A stretch of 64,000 nucleotides of DNA from Terribacillus saccharophilus (GCF_002272075.1 NZ_NPBJ01000004.1:1-64000); one strand, 5' to 3'. Shown: positions 8,516-18,098, numbered from the stretch's first letter. The notes: generated from the letters alone by a model not told the origin. Numbers and translations: made by a program.

Positions 8516-9877
8516 ATGGAAAGAAACAACCGATCGACTAATGATTTACAAAAAGGTTTAAAAAACCGTCATGTACAGATGATTGCACTGGGCGGAGCAA
8601 TTGGAACGGGCCTATTTTATGGTTCTGCTTCTTCCATCGGATTAGCAGGACCGGCTATCCCACTTGCTTATCTGGTAGGCGGCTTGATGATTTTCTTTAT
8701 CATGCGAGCACTGGGTGAACTTTCAGTTGATACGCCAAACTCAGGTTCAATCAGTTATTATGCGTATAAGAATTTAGGAGACTTTTTCGGATTTTTCTCT
8801 GGATGGAACTATTGGTTCAATTATGTAGCAGTAACGATGGCTGAGTTGACGGTCGTCGGCATATACGTTCAATATTGGTTTCCGGAAGTACCGACTTGGC
8901 TGACAGCATTTGGATTTCTTATCCTGATTACTTGCATTAACTTATTGAGCGTCAAGTTATTTGGCGAATTCGAGTTTTATTTTGCTCTAATCAAAGTGGT
9001 AGCTATTATAGGTATGATAATTCTGGGCTTATTAATCATCTTCACTGGTATTGGAAATAATGGTGTACCGACCGGTTTCTCCAACTTATTTAATGAAGGA
9101 GGATACCTGCCAAACGGGATGATAGGCATTCTTCTTTCGCTTGTACCTGTTATGTTTAGCTTCGGGGGTGTCGAACTAGTAGGTATAACAGCGGGTGAAG
9201 TTGAAACACCAAAAAAGACGATTCCCAAAGCAATCAATCAGGTTGTTTATCGCATCTTAATCTTCTATGTTGGTTCAATGATTGTAATTACGTCTATCTT
9301 CCCATGGAATCAAATAGACGGGGAAAGCAGTCCATTTGTCCAAATACTCGGCGGAGTCGGTATACCGGCAGCAGCTGGAATATTGAATCTTGTTGTCTTG
9401 ACTGCAGCTGTGTCGGCGCACAATAGTAGTTTGTACAGTAATGGACGTATGCTGCATTCGTTAGCGAAACAAGGTAACGCACCAAAGTTTCTACAGCGTA
9501 CTGAGAAAAAGACAGGTGCACCAGTACCAGCTATTTTACTTTCTTCTGGAGTGGCAGGAATTGCTGTTATTATCAACTTCTTAATGCCAGAAAAGGTATT
9601 TAGCTACGTCATGGCAACTGCAACAGTTGCAGGCATAATCAACTGGAGTATGATCATTATCATTCATTTAGCATTTCGAAAGCGCATAGGAAAGGAAGCA
9701 GCAAGCAAGTTATCCTTTAAGCTGCCATTGTATCCTATCTCCAATTATGTTGTGCTGCTATTCCTAGCAGCGGTGATTGTTATTATAGGCTTCATGCCAG
9801 ATTATCGTTTGGCTCTTTATATATTGCCTATATGGGTACTGATACTTTTAATAGGGTATAAACTGAAGAAAAAATGA
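8516..9877 (+). CDS. Amino-acid permease (APC superfamily, AAT family)
   Basis: Integral membrane transporter of 453 residues with about 12 hydrophobic segments. The first helix carries the family signature MIALGGAIGTGLFYGSA, and FSFGGVELVGITAGE lies mid-protein, as in amino-acid/proton symporters such as RocE, GabP and AapA. The substrate cannot be fixed from sequence. The ATG follows AAGGAG at a good distance. It is a single-gene unit with an inverted repeat upstream and a terminator downstream. Confidence 0.9.
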   Translation: MERNNRSTNDLQKGLKNRHVQMIALGGAIGTGLFYGSASSIGLAGPAIPLAYLVGGLMIFFIMRALGELSVDTPNSGSISYYAYKNLGDFFGFFSGWNYWFNYVAVTMAELTVVGIYVQYWFPEVPTWLTAFGFLILITCINLLSVKLFGEFEFYFALIKVVAIIGMIILGLLIIFTGIGNNGVPTGFSNLFNEGGYLPNGMIGILLSLVPVMFSFGGVELVGITAGEVETPKKTIPKAINQVVYRILIFYVGSMIVITSIFPWNQIDGESSPFVQILGGVGIPAAAGILNLVVLTAAVSAHNSSLYSNGRMLHSLAKQGNAPKFLQRTEKKTGAPVPAILLSSGVAGIAVIINFLMPEKVFSYVMATATVAGIINWSMIIIIHLAFRKRIGKEAASKLSFKLPLYPISNYVVLLFLAAVIVIIGFMPDYRLALYILPIWVLILLIGYKLKKK

Positions 9878-9880
9878 GTG

Positions 9881-9916
9881 ATGCGTGTCCTTTGAAGGGA
9901 CACGCATTTCTATTTT
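9881..9916 (+). terminator. Terminator of amino-acid permease
   Basis: ATGCGTGTCC and GGACACGCAT form a 10-bp stem, followed by the T-rich TTCTATTTT. Confidence 0.82.
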
Positions 9917-10300
9917 GCTCTTGCATATGATAGGCGCGATATACTAGGCCATATAAGGGCTATCCTTGCATTACTTCTATTCTATTTCCGAGTGAGGCTG
10001 ATCCCGCTGCTAGTGTGTTAATAACAATTCTGATCTTAATTCGTGGCTGGTGCTTCACTAAAGATTTATATAGGAAAACTCCATCTAATGTTTCTCCACA
10101 ATGTGTCTTAAAGATAGTAGAGCAGCCAACAGAGGCCGTAAAAGTACATAATCTTTATCAATGGGCTATTATGAGGTCCAAATGCTCTATCTTGTCACAT
10201 TGTAATGAATGAAAATACATCACGTTACAATACAATTGGAATATACTTCGCAACATCATAACTCGGAAACAATGTGGAGTAAAGATGGAAAAGAGTGAAA
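9917..10300. other. Intergenic, no gene supported
   Basis: About 380 bp without a convincing gene. A frame from GTG at 10015 to 10212 would encode 65 residues, but it has no ribosome site and no recognisable product. The stretch may be decayed coding DNA. Confidence 0.35.
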
Positions 10301-10327
10301 GGACCGACATCAGTCGGTTTTTTTATT
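10301..10327 (+). terminator. Isolated terminator-like hairpin before cadC
   Basis: ACCGAC-ATCA-GTCGGT is followed by seven T residues. No gene ends nearby, so it either closes an unrecognised short transcript or insulates cadC from upstream transcription. Confidence 0.6.
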
Positions 10328-10350
10328 GGAACAAGTTTCTTCTTTTTTCA

Positions 10351-10374
10351 TATAATGCTCAAATATATATTTGA
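10351..10374 (+). promoter_or_regulatory. cadC promoter -10 and CadC operator
   Basis: TATAAT at 10351-10356 is followed by the perfect palindrome TCAAATATATATTTGA at 10359-10374. This closely resembles the staphylococcal cad operator (CTCAAATAAATATTTGA). Binding of the metal-free repressor just downstream of the -10 would block transcription, and Cd/Pb/Zn would release it. The role is inferred from the operator match and the adjacent cadC. Confidence 0.75.
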
Positions 10375-10436
10375 TTGTTCAAATTGTTTGTTTTACAATA
10401 CATTCAAACATACTTTTTAATAAGAGAGGTTTTTAT

Positions 10437-10802
10437 ATGACTTCAGATAAAGCACTCTGCCAAGTTACTTGTATTCATGAAGATAAGGTCTATCGTGTGA
10501 AAGAGCAGATGACAGATCAAAATACGGTTGATGTCGCAAAAATACTGAAAGCGGTTGCGGATGAAACAAGACTGCAGATTGTATGTGCTTTAACAATTGA
10601 GGAAGAACTATGTGTTTGTGATATGGCAAATATCATTGACTGTAGTGTAGCTACTACCTCTCATCATCTTCGTACTTTAAAGAAAGCAGGAATTGCAAGT
10701 ACAAGAAAGGAAGGAAAAACGGTTTACTACAAATTAGAGGACAATGTCATTGTCGAGCTAGCGACCAAAATGGTCCTTAATAGAGATAAAGTATTGTCTT
10801 AA
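10437..10802 (+). CDS. cadC: CadC metal-responsive ArsR-family repressor
   Basis: Winged-helix repressor of 121 residues. The N-terminal cysteines C8 and C12 (ALCQVTC) and the C59/C61 pair in ELCVCD match the Cd/Pb/Bi site of CadC, and SVATTSHHLRTLKKAG is the recognition helix region. The start is ATG at 10437 after AGAGG; a frame opening at 10371 runs through the operator and is rejected. It lies 15 nt upstream of the ATPase gene in one operon and is probably autoregulated through the palindrome just upstream. Confidence 0.93.
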   Translation: MTSDKALCQVTCIHEDKVYRVKEQMTDQNTVDVAKILKAVADETRLQIVCALTIEEELCVCDMANIIDCSVATTSHHLRTLKKAGIASTRKEGKTVYYKLEDNVIVELATKMVLNRDKVLS

Positions 10803-10817
10803 AAAGGAGAATGCCTT

Positions 10818-13571
10818 ATGCAAGAGCCTAAACAAAAGTCCTGCTGCCAAAACAGCAATAATGAAGTGCAAAGCTGCTGCAGCAATACGGAACAGACAAC
10901 TGTATCACTAAACTCCAACACCTCAATGGCTGCATCTGCTCCAACTGCCACCCAAGTAGAGGAAAAAGCATCGTGTTGCAGCACTGAACCGGATGAACCT
11001 GACCCCTCAGCCTTATGCTGTTCTTCCAACTCTGCAGAAGAACCAGCATCTAATTGTTATAGCACTTCCACTGTAAAGAAAAGATCATCGTGCTGCTGCA
11101 GTGATTCAAATGAATCGGGAACCACAGACTCGTGCTGTTTTACCGTTACTTCTAAAGAACCAGTTGGTTCTTCATGCTGTAGCTCTTCAGCTAATGAGAG
11201 CTACAGTCAAGATACTTCCAATAGTGTTGGATCAGAAACAGCAGTCTTGTTTCCTCCTTCCAATCTGGTACAATACGCGGTTTCTGGAATGGATTGCGGC
11301 GCATGTGCAAAGACGATAGAGAAGTCAGTTTCTAAAATGCAAGGGGTACAGTCGGTAGAAGTACAATTCAGTACTGGCAAGATGAAGGTAGCCTCCAATG
11401 ATGAAGACATATTGCGCGAAATACCTCGTACTGTTTCAAAACTTGGTTATGGAGCAGAGCAAATTCATTCCCGTAAGGATAAAGATGAAGTATTTCTGGT
11501 AGAGGGAATGGACTGTGGTGCATGTGCCAAAACCATTGAAAATCACTTGCGAACCATTCCTGAGGTAGAGCGTGTAGAAGTCAACTTCTCTACAGGTAAA
11601 ATGAACATTACGCATTCTTCTAATCAGGAAACGATTATTCGCGAAGTCAAAAAAGCAGGCTATACAACGGCTTTAGCATCTAAAAGGAATCGTCAGGATG
11701 AAGAACCAGCCAAGAAATCCATTGATTTTGGTACACTTTCTGTTGTGCTTTCTGGACTTTTGCTTGCTGCTGGATACGGTATCTCATTCTTGAATGCTCC
11801 GTCGATTATCTCCACTTTCCTTTTTGCAGCAGGAATGCTTATCAGTGGATATAAACCTGTGAAGAGTGCTTATTATGCAGTGAAGAGCCGCTCGTTGGAT
11901 ATGAATGTGCTCATGTCTGTTGCTGCGATTGGCGCAGCCATTATTGGGGAATGGCTGGAAGGAGCACTTGTAGTTTGGCTCTTCTCGCTCGGGGCGGTAC
12001 TTCAAATAAAATCAGTGAACCGCACGCGTAATTCCATTAAAGAATTGATGGATTTAGCGCCTCCGGAAGCATGGGTCAAGCGAGGGAACGACGTGATGCA
12101 AGTCCCCGTAGAAGATGTCACTCTAGCTGATATTATCGTAGTCAGGCCTGGTGATAGAATTCCGCTTGATGGAGAAATTGTCAAAGGGGAATCCAGTGTC
12201 AACCAAGCCAGCATAACTGGTGAATCGATTCCCGTTGATAAAATAGTGTCCGATTCGGTGTTTGCTGGTACGGTGAATGAACACGGTACATTAGAGATTC
12301 AAGTAACCAAATTAGTAGAAGATACAAAAATTGCACAAATTATTGAATTAGTGGAGGAAGCACAAGGTAAGCAAGCTCCAACACAAGCTTTTATCGATAA
12401 GTTTGCAGGTATCTATACACCAATTGTATTTGTTGTAGCATTGCTCATCATGGCAGCTCCGCCACTATTGAATCTTGGTACATGGGGCGAATGGTTTTAT
12501 CGGGGCCTTGAACTCTTAGTTATTGCTTGTCCATGTGCACTGGTTATCTCAACTCCAATAGCAATTGTTTCAGCAATAGGGAATGCTGCTAAAAATGGTG
12601 TTTTGATCAAAGGAGGAACCTTCTTAGAGAAGGCAGGGAAAATTAAAGCAATTGCGTTCGACAAAACCGGTACAATAACAGAAGGTAAACCAAAAGTCAC
12701 CGATATCGAAGTGTTTGTCGGCAATAAAATGTCGTTGCTGCATATAGCAAGAACATTGGAAGCTTATTCTAACCATCCAATTGCAAAATCTATTGTGAAC
12801 TATGCCGAGGAAGAACAAATCAGTGTGTTGACAGGAGAGAACTTCCAAAGTATTGCTGGTAAAGGTGTCCGTGCCACAATAGACGGTATCAACTACTATG
12901 CCGGAAACCGAAAACTATTCGAGGAATTGAACGTAACAGATATTCCTGGAGTAATTGAACAGTTGCAAGAGCAGGCGAAAACAATCGTCATCATCGGAAA
13001 CGAAACGGAAATTGTGGGTGTCATCTGCGTGGAAGATATCATCCGAACTACTACTGTAAAGGCCATCAAACAATTGGAAGCAGTAGGGATGAAAGAAATC
13101 GTCATGCTTACGGGTGATAATGAGAAAACTGCCGCTCTCATGGCAGAAAAATCCAAAGTCACACGCTATTTTGCCAACCTGCTTCCAGAGGACAAGGTAA
13201 CGTCCATCAAGCAGTTACAGCAGGAGGGGCATCAAACAGCGATGGTCGGTGATGGTATCAATGATGCACCGGCACTTGCCACTGCAGACCTAGGTATTGC
13301 GATGGGTGGAGCTGGAACAGATACAGCTATTGAAACAGCCGATGTAGTCTTGATGGCTGATAATCTGGAAAAACTCCCGTTCACAATGAAGCTTAGTAAG
13401 GAAGCTTTGAACATCATCAAACAAAATATCTGGTTCTCCATCCTGATTAAGGTGGTAGCATTAGTGCTAATCCTTCCAGGCTGGTTGACATTATGGATAG
13501 CTGTACTTAGTGATACAGGCGCAGCACTGCTTGTAATCTTGAACAGTTTACGTCTTTTCAGACTAAAATAA
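10818..13571 (+). CDS. cadA: CadA-type heavy-metal P1B ATPase with Cys-cluster extension
   Basis: Membrane ATPase of 917 residues exporting Cd, Zn or Pb. Residues 1-130 are a Ser/Cys-rich low-complexity segment with 16 cysteines, nearly all as CC or CCC. Two HMA domains follow, with GMDCGAC at 157-163 and 230-236. Then come eight predicted membrane segments with the transport motif CPC at 571-573, the phosphorylation motif DKTGT starting at D615, and GDGIND in the hinge. CPC and cadC next door support Cd/Zn/Pb specificity. Typical CadA proteins are about 700-800 residues; the N-terminal extension accounts for the excess. A GGAG site precedes the ATG, which lies 15 nt after cadC. Confidence 0.93.
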   Translation: MQEPKQKSCCQNSNNEVQSCCSNTEQTTVSLNSNTSMAASAPTATQVEEKASCCSTEPDEPDPSALCCSSNSAEEPASNCYSTSTVKKRSSCCCSDSNESGTTDSCCFTVTSKEPVGSSCCSSSANESYSQDTSNSVGSETAVLFPPSNLVQYAVSGMDCGACAKTIEKSVSKMQGVQSVEVQFSTGKMKVASNDEDILREIPRTVSKLGYGAEQIHSRKDKDEVFLVEGMDCGACAKTIENHLRTIPEVERVEVNFSTGKMNITHSSNQETIIREVKKAGYTTALASKRNRQDEEPAKKSIDFGTLSVVLSGLLLAAGYGISFLNAPSIISTFLFAAGMLISGYKPVKSAYYAVKSRSLDMNVLMSVAAIGAAIIGEWLEGALVVWLFSLGAVLQIKSVNRTRNSIKELMDLAPPEAWVKRGNDVMQVPVEDVTLADIIVVRPGDRIPLDGEIVKGESSVNQASITGESIPVDKIVSDSVFAGTVNEHGTLEIQVTKLVEDTKIAQIIELVEEAQGKQAPTQAFIDKFAGIYTPIVFVVALLIMAAPPLLNLGTWGEWFYRGLELLVIACPCALVISTPIAIVSAIGNAAKNGVLIKGGTFLEKAGKIKAIAFDKTGTITEGKPKVTDIEVFVGNKMSLLHIARTLEAYSNHPIAKSIVNYAEEEQISVLTGENFQSIAGKGVRATIDGINYYAGNRKLFEELNVTDIPGVIEQLQEQAKTIVIIGNETEIVGVICVEDIIRTTTVKAIKQLEAVGMKEIVMLTGDNEKTAALMAEKSKVTRYFANLLPEDKVTSIKQLQQEGHQTAMVGDGINDAPALATADLGIAMGGAGTDTAIETADVVLMADNLEKLPFTMKLSKEALNIIKQNIWFSILIKVVALVLILPGWLTLWIAVLSDTGAALLVILNSLRLFRLK

Positions 13572-13580
13572 CAAATGCAT

Positions 13581-13620
13581 GGCCCTGTTTGGTTATATTA
13601 CACAAACAGGGCCTATTTTT
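13581..13620 (+). terminator. Terminator of cadCA
   Basis: GGCCCTGTTTG pairs with CAAACAGGGCC, followed by TATTTTT, directly after cadA. Confidence 0.88.
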
Positions 13621-13630
13621 GATGACTCGT

Positions 13631-13680
13631 AAAAGCTTGAAACCATTAGTGCTAAGGGCTTCGAGCTTTTTTGCGTTTTT
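13631..13680 (+). terminator. Second terminator-like hairpin after cadA
   Basis: AAAAGCTTGAA pairs with TTCGAGCTTTT with one mismatch, followed by a T-rich run. It probably backs up the cadCA terminator. Confidence 0.55.
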
Positions 13681-13850
13681 AAGATAAATGGAGGTACAAG
13701 GGTGCGCACATTGACGTCTATTGCAACTGTATTGTCGGAAAATGCTAATTACTTCACTAGATATTATAATTAAAATAAAATAACTATCGCTTTAACTAAT
13801 CATACTTAAGTGTCCACTACTTAATGTATAGATAGAAAGAGGTACAATTC

Positions 13851-14855
13851 ATGACTGCACAAATTTATATAAAGATTCCAGACGGACTCTGGAAAGGTTT
13901 TTTTCAACTTGGAATTCCTGCTCAAGAAGTGGTTAGAAAAGCAAAGATGCCTCTCACCGTCATAACTGAATCAGAGGTTACTACAGAGCAATATATCAGA
14001 ATATGGCAAGCTTTTTCTGACATTATTGATAACACAGGCGCTGGAATGCTTATGCTTCCAACAGCAATTGAAACTGCTCAATATCCACCACCTGTACTGG
14101 CAGCATACCATGCCCGTGACTATAGGGATGCTTTAAACAGAATGGCTCGTTACAAAAAAATGTGTCCTCCAGAAAATATTCAAATTGTAGAAAAAGGTAC
14201 CCAATGCACGATTGAAGTCACTTGGAAGAATGCTGATCTGCCTGTACCGCCAGTGCTAATTGGAACGTTACTTGTGTTTTTACTAGAACTTGGACGCCGC
14301 GGCACTGGTTTGCCTATAAAAGCAACTTCAGTAGAACTTACACATTCAATGAATCAACTACAAGAACTTGAAGATTACTTTGGTTGTCCTATTAAAGTCA
14401 ACGCTGAACGTAACCGATTGACATTGAACAGAGAGGATCTTGATCGTCCATTTATTTCTTACAATGATGAATTGCTGGAGATTTTAACTCCAGTATTGGA
14501 TCAAACATTAGAAAGATACAGGAACAGTCCCTCTATAAAAGAGATAGTAAAGTGGATTTTAAAACGCAGTTTAACTAAGGAAAATCTAGACTTACAAGAT
14601 ATTGCAAGTGAACTTGGTATGAGCGGACGTACCTTGCAACGCCGGCTGACTGATGAACAAACTAGCTTTAAAACGCTTTTAATGGAAGTACGTCATGAAC
14701 AGGCAAGAGAATACTTAGCGAACTCAACTTTAGATCTTAAAGAAGTAGCTTTCCTTCTAGGTTATAAAGATCAAAGCTCATTCTATCGTGCCTTTCGTTT
14801 CTGGGAAGGGAATACCCCATTGAATTGGCGGGCTGAAAATAACATTAATAAATAA
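13851..14855 (+). CDS. AraC-family regulator with Arabinose_bd-type N-domain
   Basis: Transcription factor of 334 residues. Residues about 20-205 resemble the N-terminal ligand domain found in OruR-type AraC regulators. The C-terminal about 100 residues contain two helix-turn-helix units, with DIASELGMSGRTLQRRL and KEVAFLLGYKDQSSFYRAFRFWEGNTP. The start ATG follows AGAGG. The SDR gene begins 19 nt downstream and is the likely co-transcribed partner. The ligand and targets are unknown. Confidence 0.88.
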   Translation: MTAQIYIKIPDGLWKGFFQLGIPAQEVVRKAKMPLTVITESEVTTEQYIRIWQAFSDIIDNTGAGMLMLPTAIETAQYPPPVLAAYHARDYRDALNRMARYKKMCPPENIQIVEKGTQCTIEVTWKNADLPVPPVLIGTLLVFLLELGRRGTGLPIKATSVELTHSMNQLQELEDYFGCPIKVNAERNRLTLNREDLDRPFISYNDELLEILTPVLDQTLERYRNSPSIKEIVKWILKRSLTKENLDLQDIASELGMSGRTLQRRLTDEQTSFKTLLMEVRHEQAREYLANSTLDLKEVAFLLGYKDQSSFYRAFRFWEGNTPLNWRAENNINK

Positions 14856-14874
14856 TATCAAAGGAGAAAACAAG

Positions 14875-15669
14875 ATGGAAATGGCATTAAATAATAAAAC
14901 TGCTTTAGTTACTGGTTCTACAAAGGGAATAGGGAAAGCAATTGCTTTAGAACTAGCTAAAGAAGGGGTTAACGTCCTTATAAATGGGCGGAATAATGAA
15001 GATGTAGAAGAAATTGTTAAGGAAATCAAGACAGCTTATCCAGCTACTACGCCGCTAAATGCTGCAGCTGACATTGTTGATATTCAACAAAGGAAAGCAT
15101 TATTAGAGAAATTCCCGGATGTAGATATCTTAATTAACAACATGGGCATCTATGAAATAATGCAATATGAAGAAATCACCGATGACATATGGGAGAAATA
15201 CTTCCGTACCAACGTCTTGGCGGCAAATGGCTTATCCAAATATTATTTACCGAGAATGTTAGAAAATAATGATGGCCGTATTATCTTTATTGCGAGTGAA
15301 GAAGCAGTAATGCCTTCTGGGCTAATGCCTCAATATGGTATGACAAAATCCATGCTCTTGTCTTTATCAAAGAGTTTATCCATTTTAACAAAAGGATCTG
15401 AAGTTACGGTTAATACAATTATGCCAGGACCCACTCTGTCTGAAAATGTTCAACAAATTATTGAGGGATTATACAATGATGAAGACATGACATTTGCAGA
15501 AAAAGAAGAACATTTTATGATCCATAATCAACCTCAATCTGACATACAGCGATTTATTAGACCGATTGAGATAGGAAGACTCGCTGTATTCTTATGTAGT
15601 CCATATGCTTCAGCGTTTAAAGGGTCCCCAATCCGAATGGATGGAGGGATGATTCCAACGATTTATTAA
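14875..15669 (+). CDS. Short-chain dehydrogenase/reductase (SDR)
   Basis: Classical SDR of 264 residues. The cofactor motif TGSTKGIGKA is at about 14-23, NNMG stands for the usual NNAG, and the catalytic Ser and YGMTK (YxxxK) are present. It ends with the common MDGG segment. The substrate is unknown. AAAGGAG precedes the ATG, and the gene follows the AraC regulator closely, so that regulator may control it. Confidence 0.88.
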   Translation: MEMALNNKTALVTGSTKGIGKAIALELAKEGVNVLINGRNNEDVEEIVKEIKTAYPATTPLNAAADIVDIQQRKALLEKFPDVDILINNMGIYEIMQYEEITDDIWEKYFRTNVLAANGLSKYYLPRMLENNDGRIIFIASEEAVMPSGLMPQYGMTKSMLLSLSKSLSILTKGSEVTVNTIMPGPTLSENVQQIIEGLYNDEDMTFAEKEEHFMIHNQPQSDIQRFIRPIEIGRLAVFLCSPYASAFKGSPIRMDGGMIPTIY

Positions 15670-15752
15670 AGACTTTTCTCGCGCCTTTTTAATAATGTCA
15701 AACACTTCTTAAACGTTTTTATTGAAGTTTTGGACTGTTCAAGCTTATAAAG

Positions 15753-15790
15753 AGAAGCCACACATGAAGTAAAGTGTGACTTCTTTTATT
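15753..15790. terminator. Bidirectional terminator between SDR and acetyltransferase
   Basis: The convergent genes are separated by a hairpin with AGAAG/CTTCT and ACAC/GTGT arms, followed by TTTTATT on the plus strand. Confidence 0.65.
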
Positions 15791-16400
15791 ATTTCTCTAA
15801 TACCCTTAAATCCTTGAAATAAAATTCTTTGTCATAGTCATTAATTTCTCTGAGTACTCGACAAGGATTTCCTACAGCTACAACATTGGAAGGGATGTCC
15901 TTCGTAACTATACTACCAGCTCCAATGACTGTATTGTCTCCTACAGAAACACCTGGAAGAAGTATGGAACCAGCACCTATCCAACAGTTTCTTCCTATGG
16001 TTACAGGTACATTGAATTGATATGCTTTTTCACGTAGTTCGGGCAAGATAGGGTGCCCAGCTGTTGCTATCGTTACATTAGGACCTATCATTGTATAATC
16101 TCCAATGTAAATATGAGTGTCATCTACTAAAGTTAAATTAAAGTTTGCATAAACATTCTTTCCAAAGTGAACATGATTGCCGCCCCAATTTGCGTGAAGT
16201 GGAGGCTCGATATAGCAATCTTCCCCAATGTCAGCGAACATCTCTTTGAGTAAAGCTTCTCTTTTTTTCAATTCGCTTGGACGCGTTTGATTAAAGTCGT
16301 ACAGTCGTTCTAGGCATAAGGTTTGGTGTTCTGCTAACTCTTTATCTCCTGGTAGATACATGCTGCTATTGTGCAGGCTATCTTTAATACTCTTAACCAT
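15789..16400 (-). CDS. Maltose/galactoside O-acetyltransferase (LacA/Maa type)
   Basis: Left-handed beta-helix acetyltransferase of 203 residues that transfers acetyl from acetyl-CoA to a sugar hydroxyl. The N-terminal maltose-acetyltransferase helix region is followed by hexapeptide repeats (for example VTIGRNCWIGAGSILLPGV), and the catalytic His lies in TAGHP. The C-terminal VVAVGNPCRVLREI is typical of the family. The physiological sugar is unknown. It stands between a convergent SDR and a same-strand MFS gene. Confidence 0.9.
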   Translation of the reverse strand: MVKSIKDSLHNSSMYLPGDKELAEHQTLCLERLYDFNQTRPSELKKREALLKEMFADIGEDCYIEPPLHANWGGNHVHFGKNVYANFNLTLVDDTHIYIGDYTMIGPNVTIATAGHPILPELREKAYQFNVPVTIGRNCWIGAGSILLPGVSVGDNTVIGAGSIVTKDIPSNVVAVGNPCRVLREINDYDKEFYFKDLRVLEK

Positions 16401-16493
16401 ATGTAAAAAACCTCATTCCTTAAATAGATAGATTATAATATCAGATAACATAATTAAATACGTTCTGCCATTTCAGGAAATTCAAGATGGTAG

Positions 16494-17693
16494 TCATTGA
16501 CTCAGTCGTTTAGGCTCAACGCCAGTTTTGTTTGAGCGAATTAAAATCAATCGACAGAACATTATTCCGGCTACACAAGCTAACAGAAAATAAGGGAATA
16601 TTAAAAAGGAAATAGTCGCTAGCGACTGTCCTAATAAGGGTGCAACAAGAGTAGCTCCTGTGTAAGCAAAGGCCATTTGAATCCCCATCGCTGCTTGAGA
16701 ATTATGTTTACCAAAATAAACAGGAGTTTGGTGCAACATGGAAGGATAGATTGGTGCAAGGCCCATCCCTATAATTATAAATGATAATAGTGTAAAAATG
16801 ATTGGTAATGGAAGTAACATAATCAATAAACCAGAAACAGTCAAAGTACAACCTATCTGAATCAAAGATTCATTGTTAATGCGGATGGAAAGAAATCCAC
16901 TTAACATACGGCCAGCTGTCATACCAATAAAGTATAAGGAGATCCAGCCCGCAGCATTTTCGGGTGGAATATCTTCTATTCTAACTAAATAACTAGAACC
17001 CCAAAGCATCATGGAAGCTTCTGTTGATGCTATCAAGAAGAATGATACCATTCCAAAGGCAGAGCCTTTTCTCCTAAACGAGTTCAGCAATCCCATTTTG
17101 CTTTCTGAATTGATTTCTTTCGTATATTGAATTGTATTACTATCCGTATCTTCGTATTTTTTCCACTTTGAAAGTGAAAATAGTAGCAGCAGGACTAATG
17201 CAAACTGCAATATTGAAATGGTGAAATAACCACTTCTCCAAGAATTCCCCCAAAAAACCAATATGGATAAGATAACAGGACCGAGCAGGGCTCCAACTCC
17301 CCAGAAAGCATGTAACCAGTTCATATGTTTTGCTTCGTAGTGAGTAGCAACAAACCTGTTTAAAGCTGCATCCACTGCTCCGGCGCCTAGACCTAGTGGT
17401 ATGGCACATAATAATAGCCATATAAAAGAAGGTGAAAATGAGAAACCAAGCAGTGCAATAGCAGTCATAGCTATACTTATTATAACGATTTTACCAGTAC
17501 CCAGAACTCTAATTAATCTATATGAAAACAGACTGGATATTATTGTTCCTATAGATATGATAATAGAAGCAATACCTGCATTCCCAATCGGAACGCCAAG
17601 GTCAGTGTTCATAAGCGGCCACGCAGACCCCAGTATAGAATCAGGTAATCCTAAGCTGATAAATGATAAGTAAATTAAAAAAATGAAGAACAT
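16494..17693 (-). CDS. MFS transporter (YfkF/FucP-like)
   Basis: Major facilitator of 399 residues with about 12 membrane helices and a central hydrophilic loop at about residues 185-215. LGAGAVDAALNRFVATHY and the WLHAFWGVGALLGP region resemble sugar/drug MFS proteins of the YfkF/FucP type. The substrate is unknown. The start has GGAGG (minus strand). It is followed, about 95 bp downstream on the same strand, by the sugar acetyltransferase, so a shared transcript and a sugar role are possible but unproven. Confidence 0.85.
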   Translation of the reverse strand: MFFIFLIYLSFISLGLPDSILGSAWPLMNTDLGVPIGNAGIASIIISIGTIISSLFSYRLIRVLGTGKIVIISIAMTAIALLGFSFSPSFIWLLLCAIPLGLGAGAVDAALNRFVATHYEAKHMNWLHAFWGVGALLGPVILSILVFWGNSWRSGYFTISILQFALVLLLLFSLSKWKKYEDTDSNTIQYTKEINSESKMGLLNSFRRKGSAFGMVSFFLIASTEASMMLWGSSYLVRIEDIPPENAAGWISLYFIGMTAGRMLSGFLSIRINNESLIQIGCTLTVSGLLIMLLPLPIIFTLLSFIIIGMGLAPIYPSMLHQTPVYFGKHNSQAAMGIQMAFAYTGATLVAPLLGQSLATISFLIFPYFLLACVAGIMFCRLILIRSNKTGVEPKRLSQ

Positions 17694-18040
17694 TATATCC
17701 TCCTATTCATATAAAGGGAGCTTACATTCAAATAAAGTTAGCAATTTGCAAGGCATATAAATCACGCTTCATAATTCATCGAAGCAATGCTGTGTTACAT
17801 GACTTACAAAGCTAATCGCATAAACTTACTTAATTATATTTTTATTCAGCGATCTCCTGCTTCATTCATTTTAAACATTCATGAAATTAGAAACGAAAAG
17901 TTTTTAAGGATGAAATAATCTAGAATTAGAAGCCGCTACAGCCAACAATTTTGAAAGAGCGCAAAAGAGGGCTGTTCACGTGTAATTGTCTTTCTAATAA
18001 GGAGCTATAATGAAAGCATTATCGAGGATTTCTAAAACTA
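17694..18040. other. Intergenic, no gene supported
   Basis: About 350 bp between divergent genes. It holds the MFS promoter region, which I could not pin down, and one 14-codon frame at 18010-18054 with an AAGGAG site that runs into the metT promoter. Nothing else was recognised. Confidence 0.35.
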
Positions 18041-18069
18041 TTGATAAAAGGTAAGGAGATGTGTATAAT
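18041..18069 (+). promoter_or_regulatory. Sigma-A promoter of the SAM riboswitch
   Basis: TTGATA, 17 nt spacing, TATAAT. It lies about 30 nt upstream of the S-box aptamer, so transcription starts just before the riboswitch. Confidence 0.8.
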
Positions 18070-18098
18070 CCTACTTACTGTGAAAAAAATATTCTTTT

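Noticed and set aside
10015-10212. A 65-codon frame before cadC
   Set aside because: It starts at GTG without a ribosome site, has no recognisable product and is rich in improbable residues; it looks like random or decayed frame.
18010-18054. A 14-codon frame with an AAGGAG site upstream of the SAM riboswitch
   Set aside because: It runs through the -35 of the riboswitch promoter and is too short to judge; probably chance.
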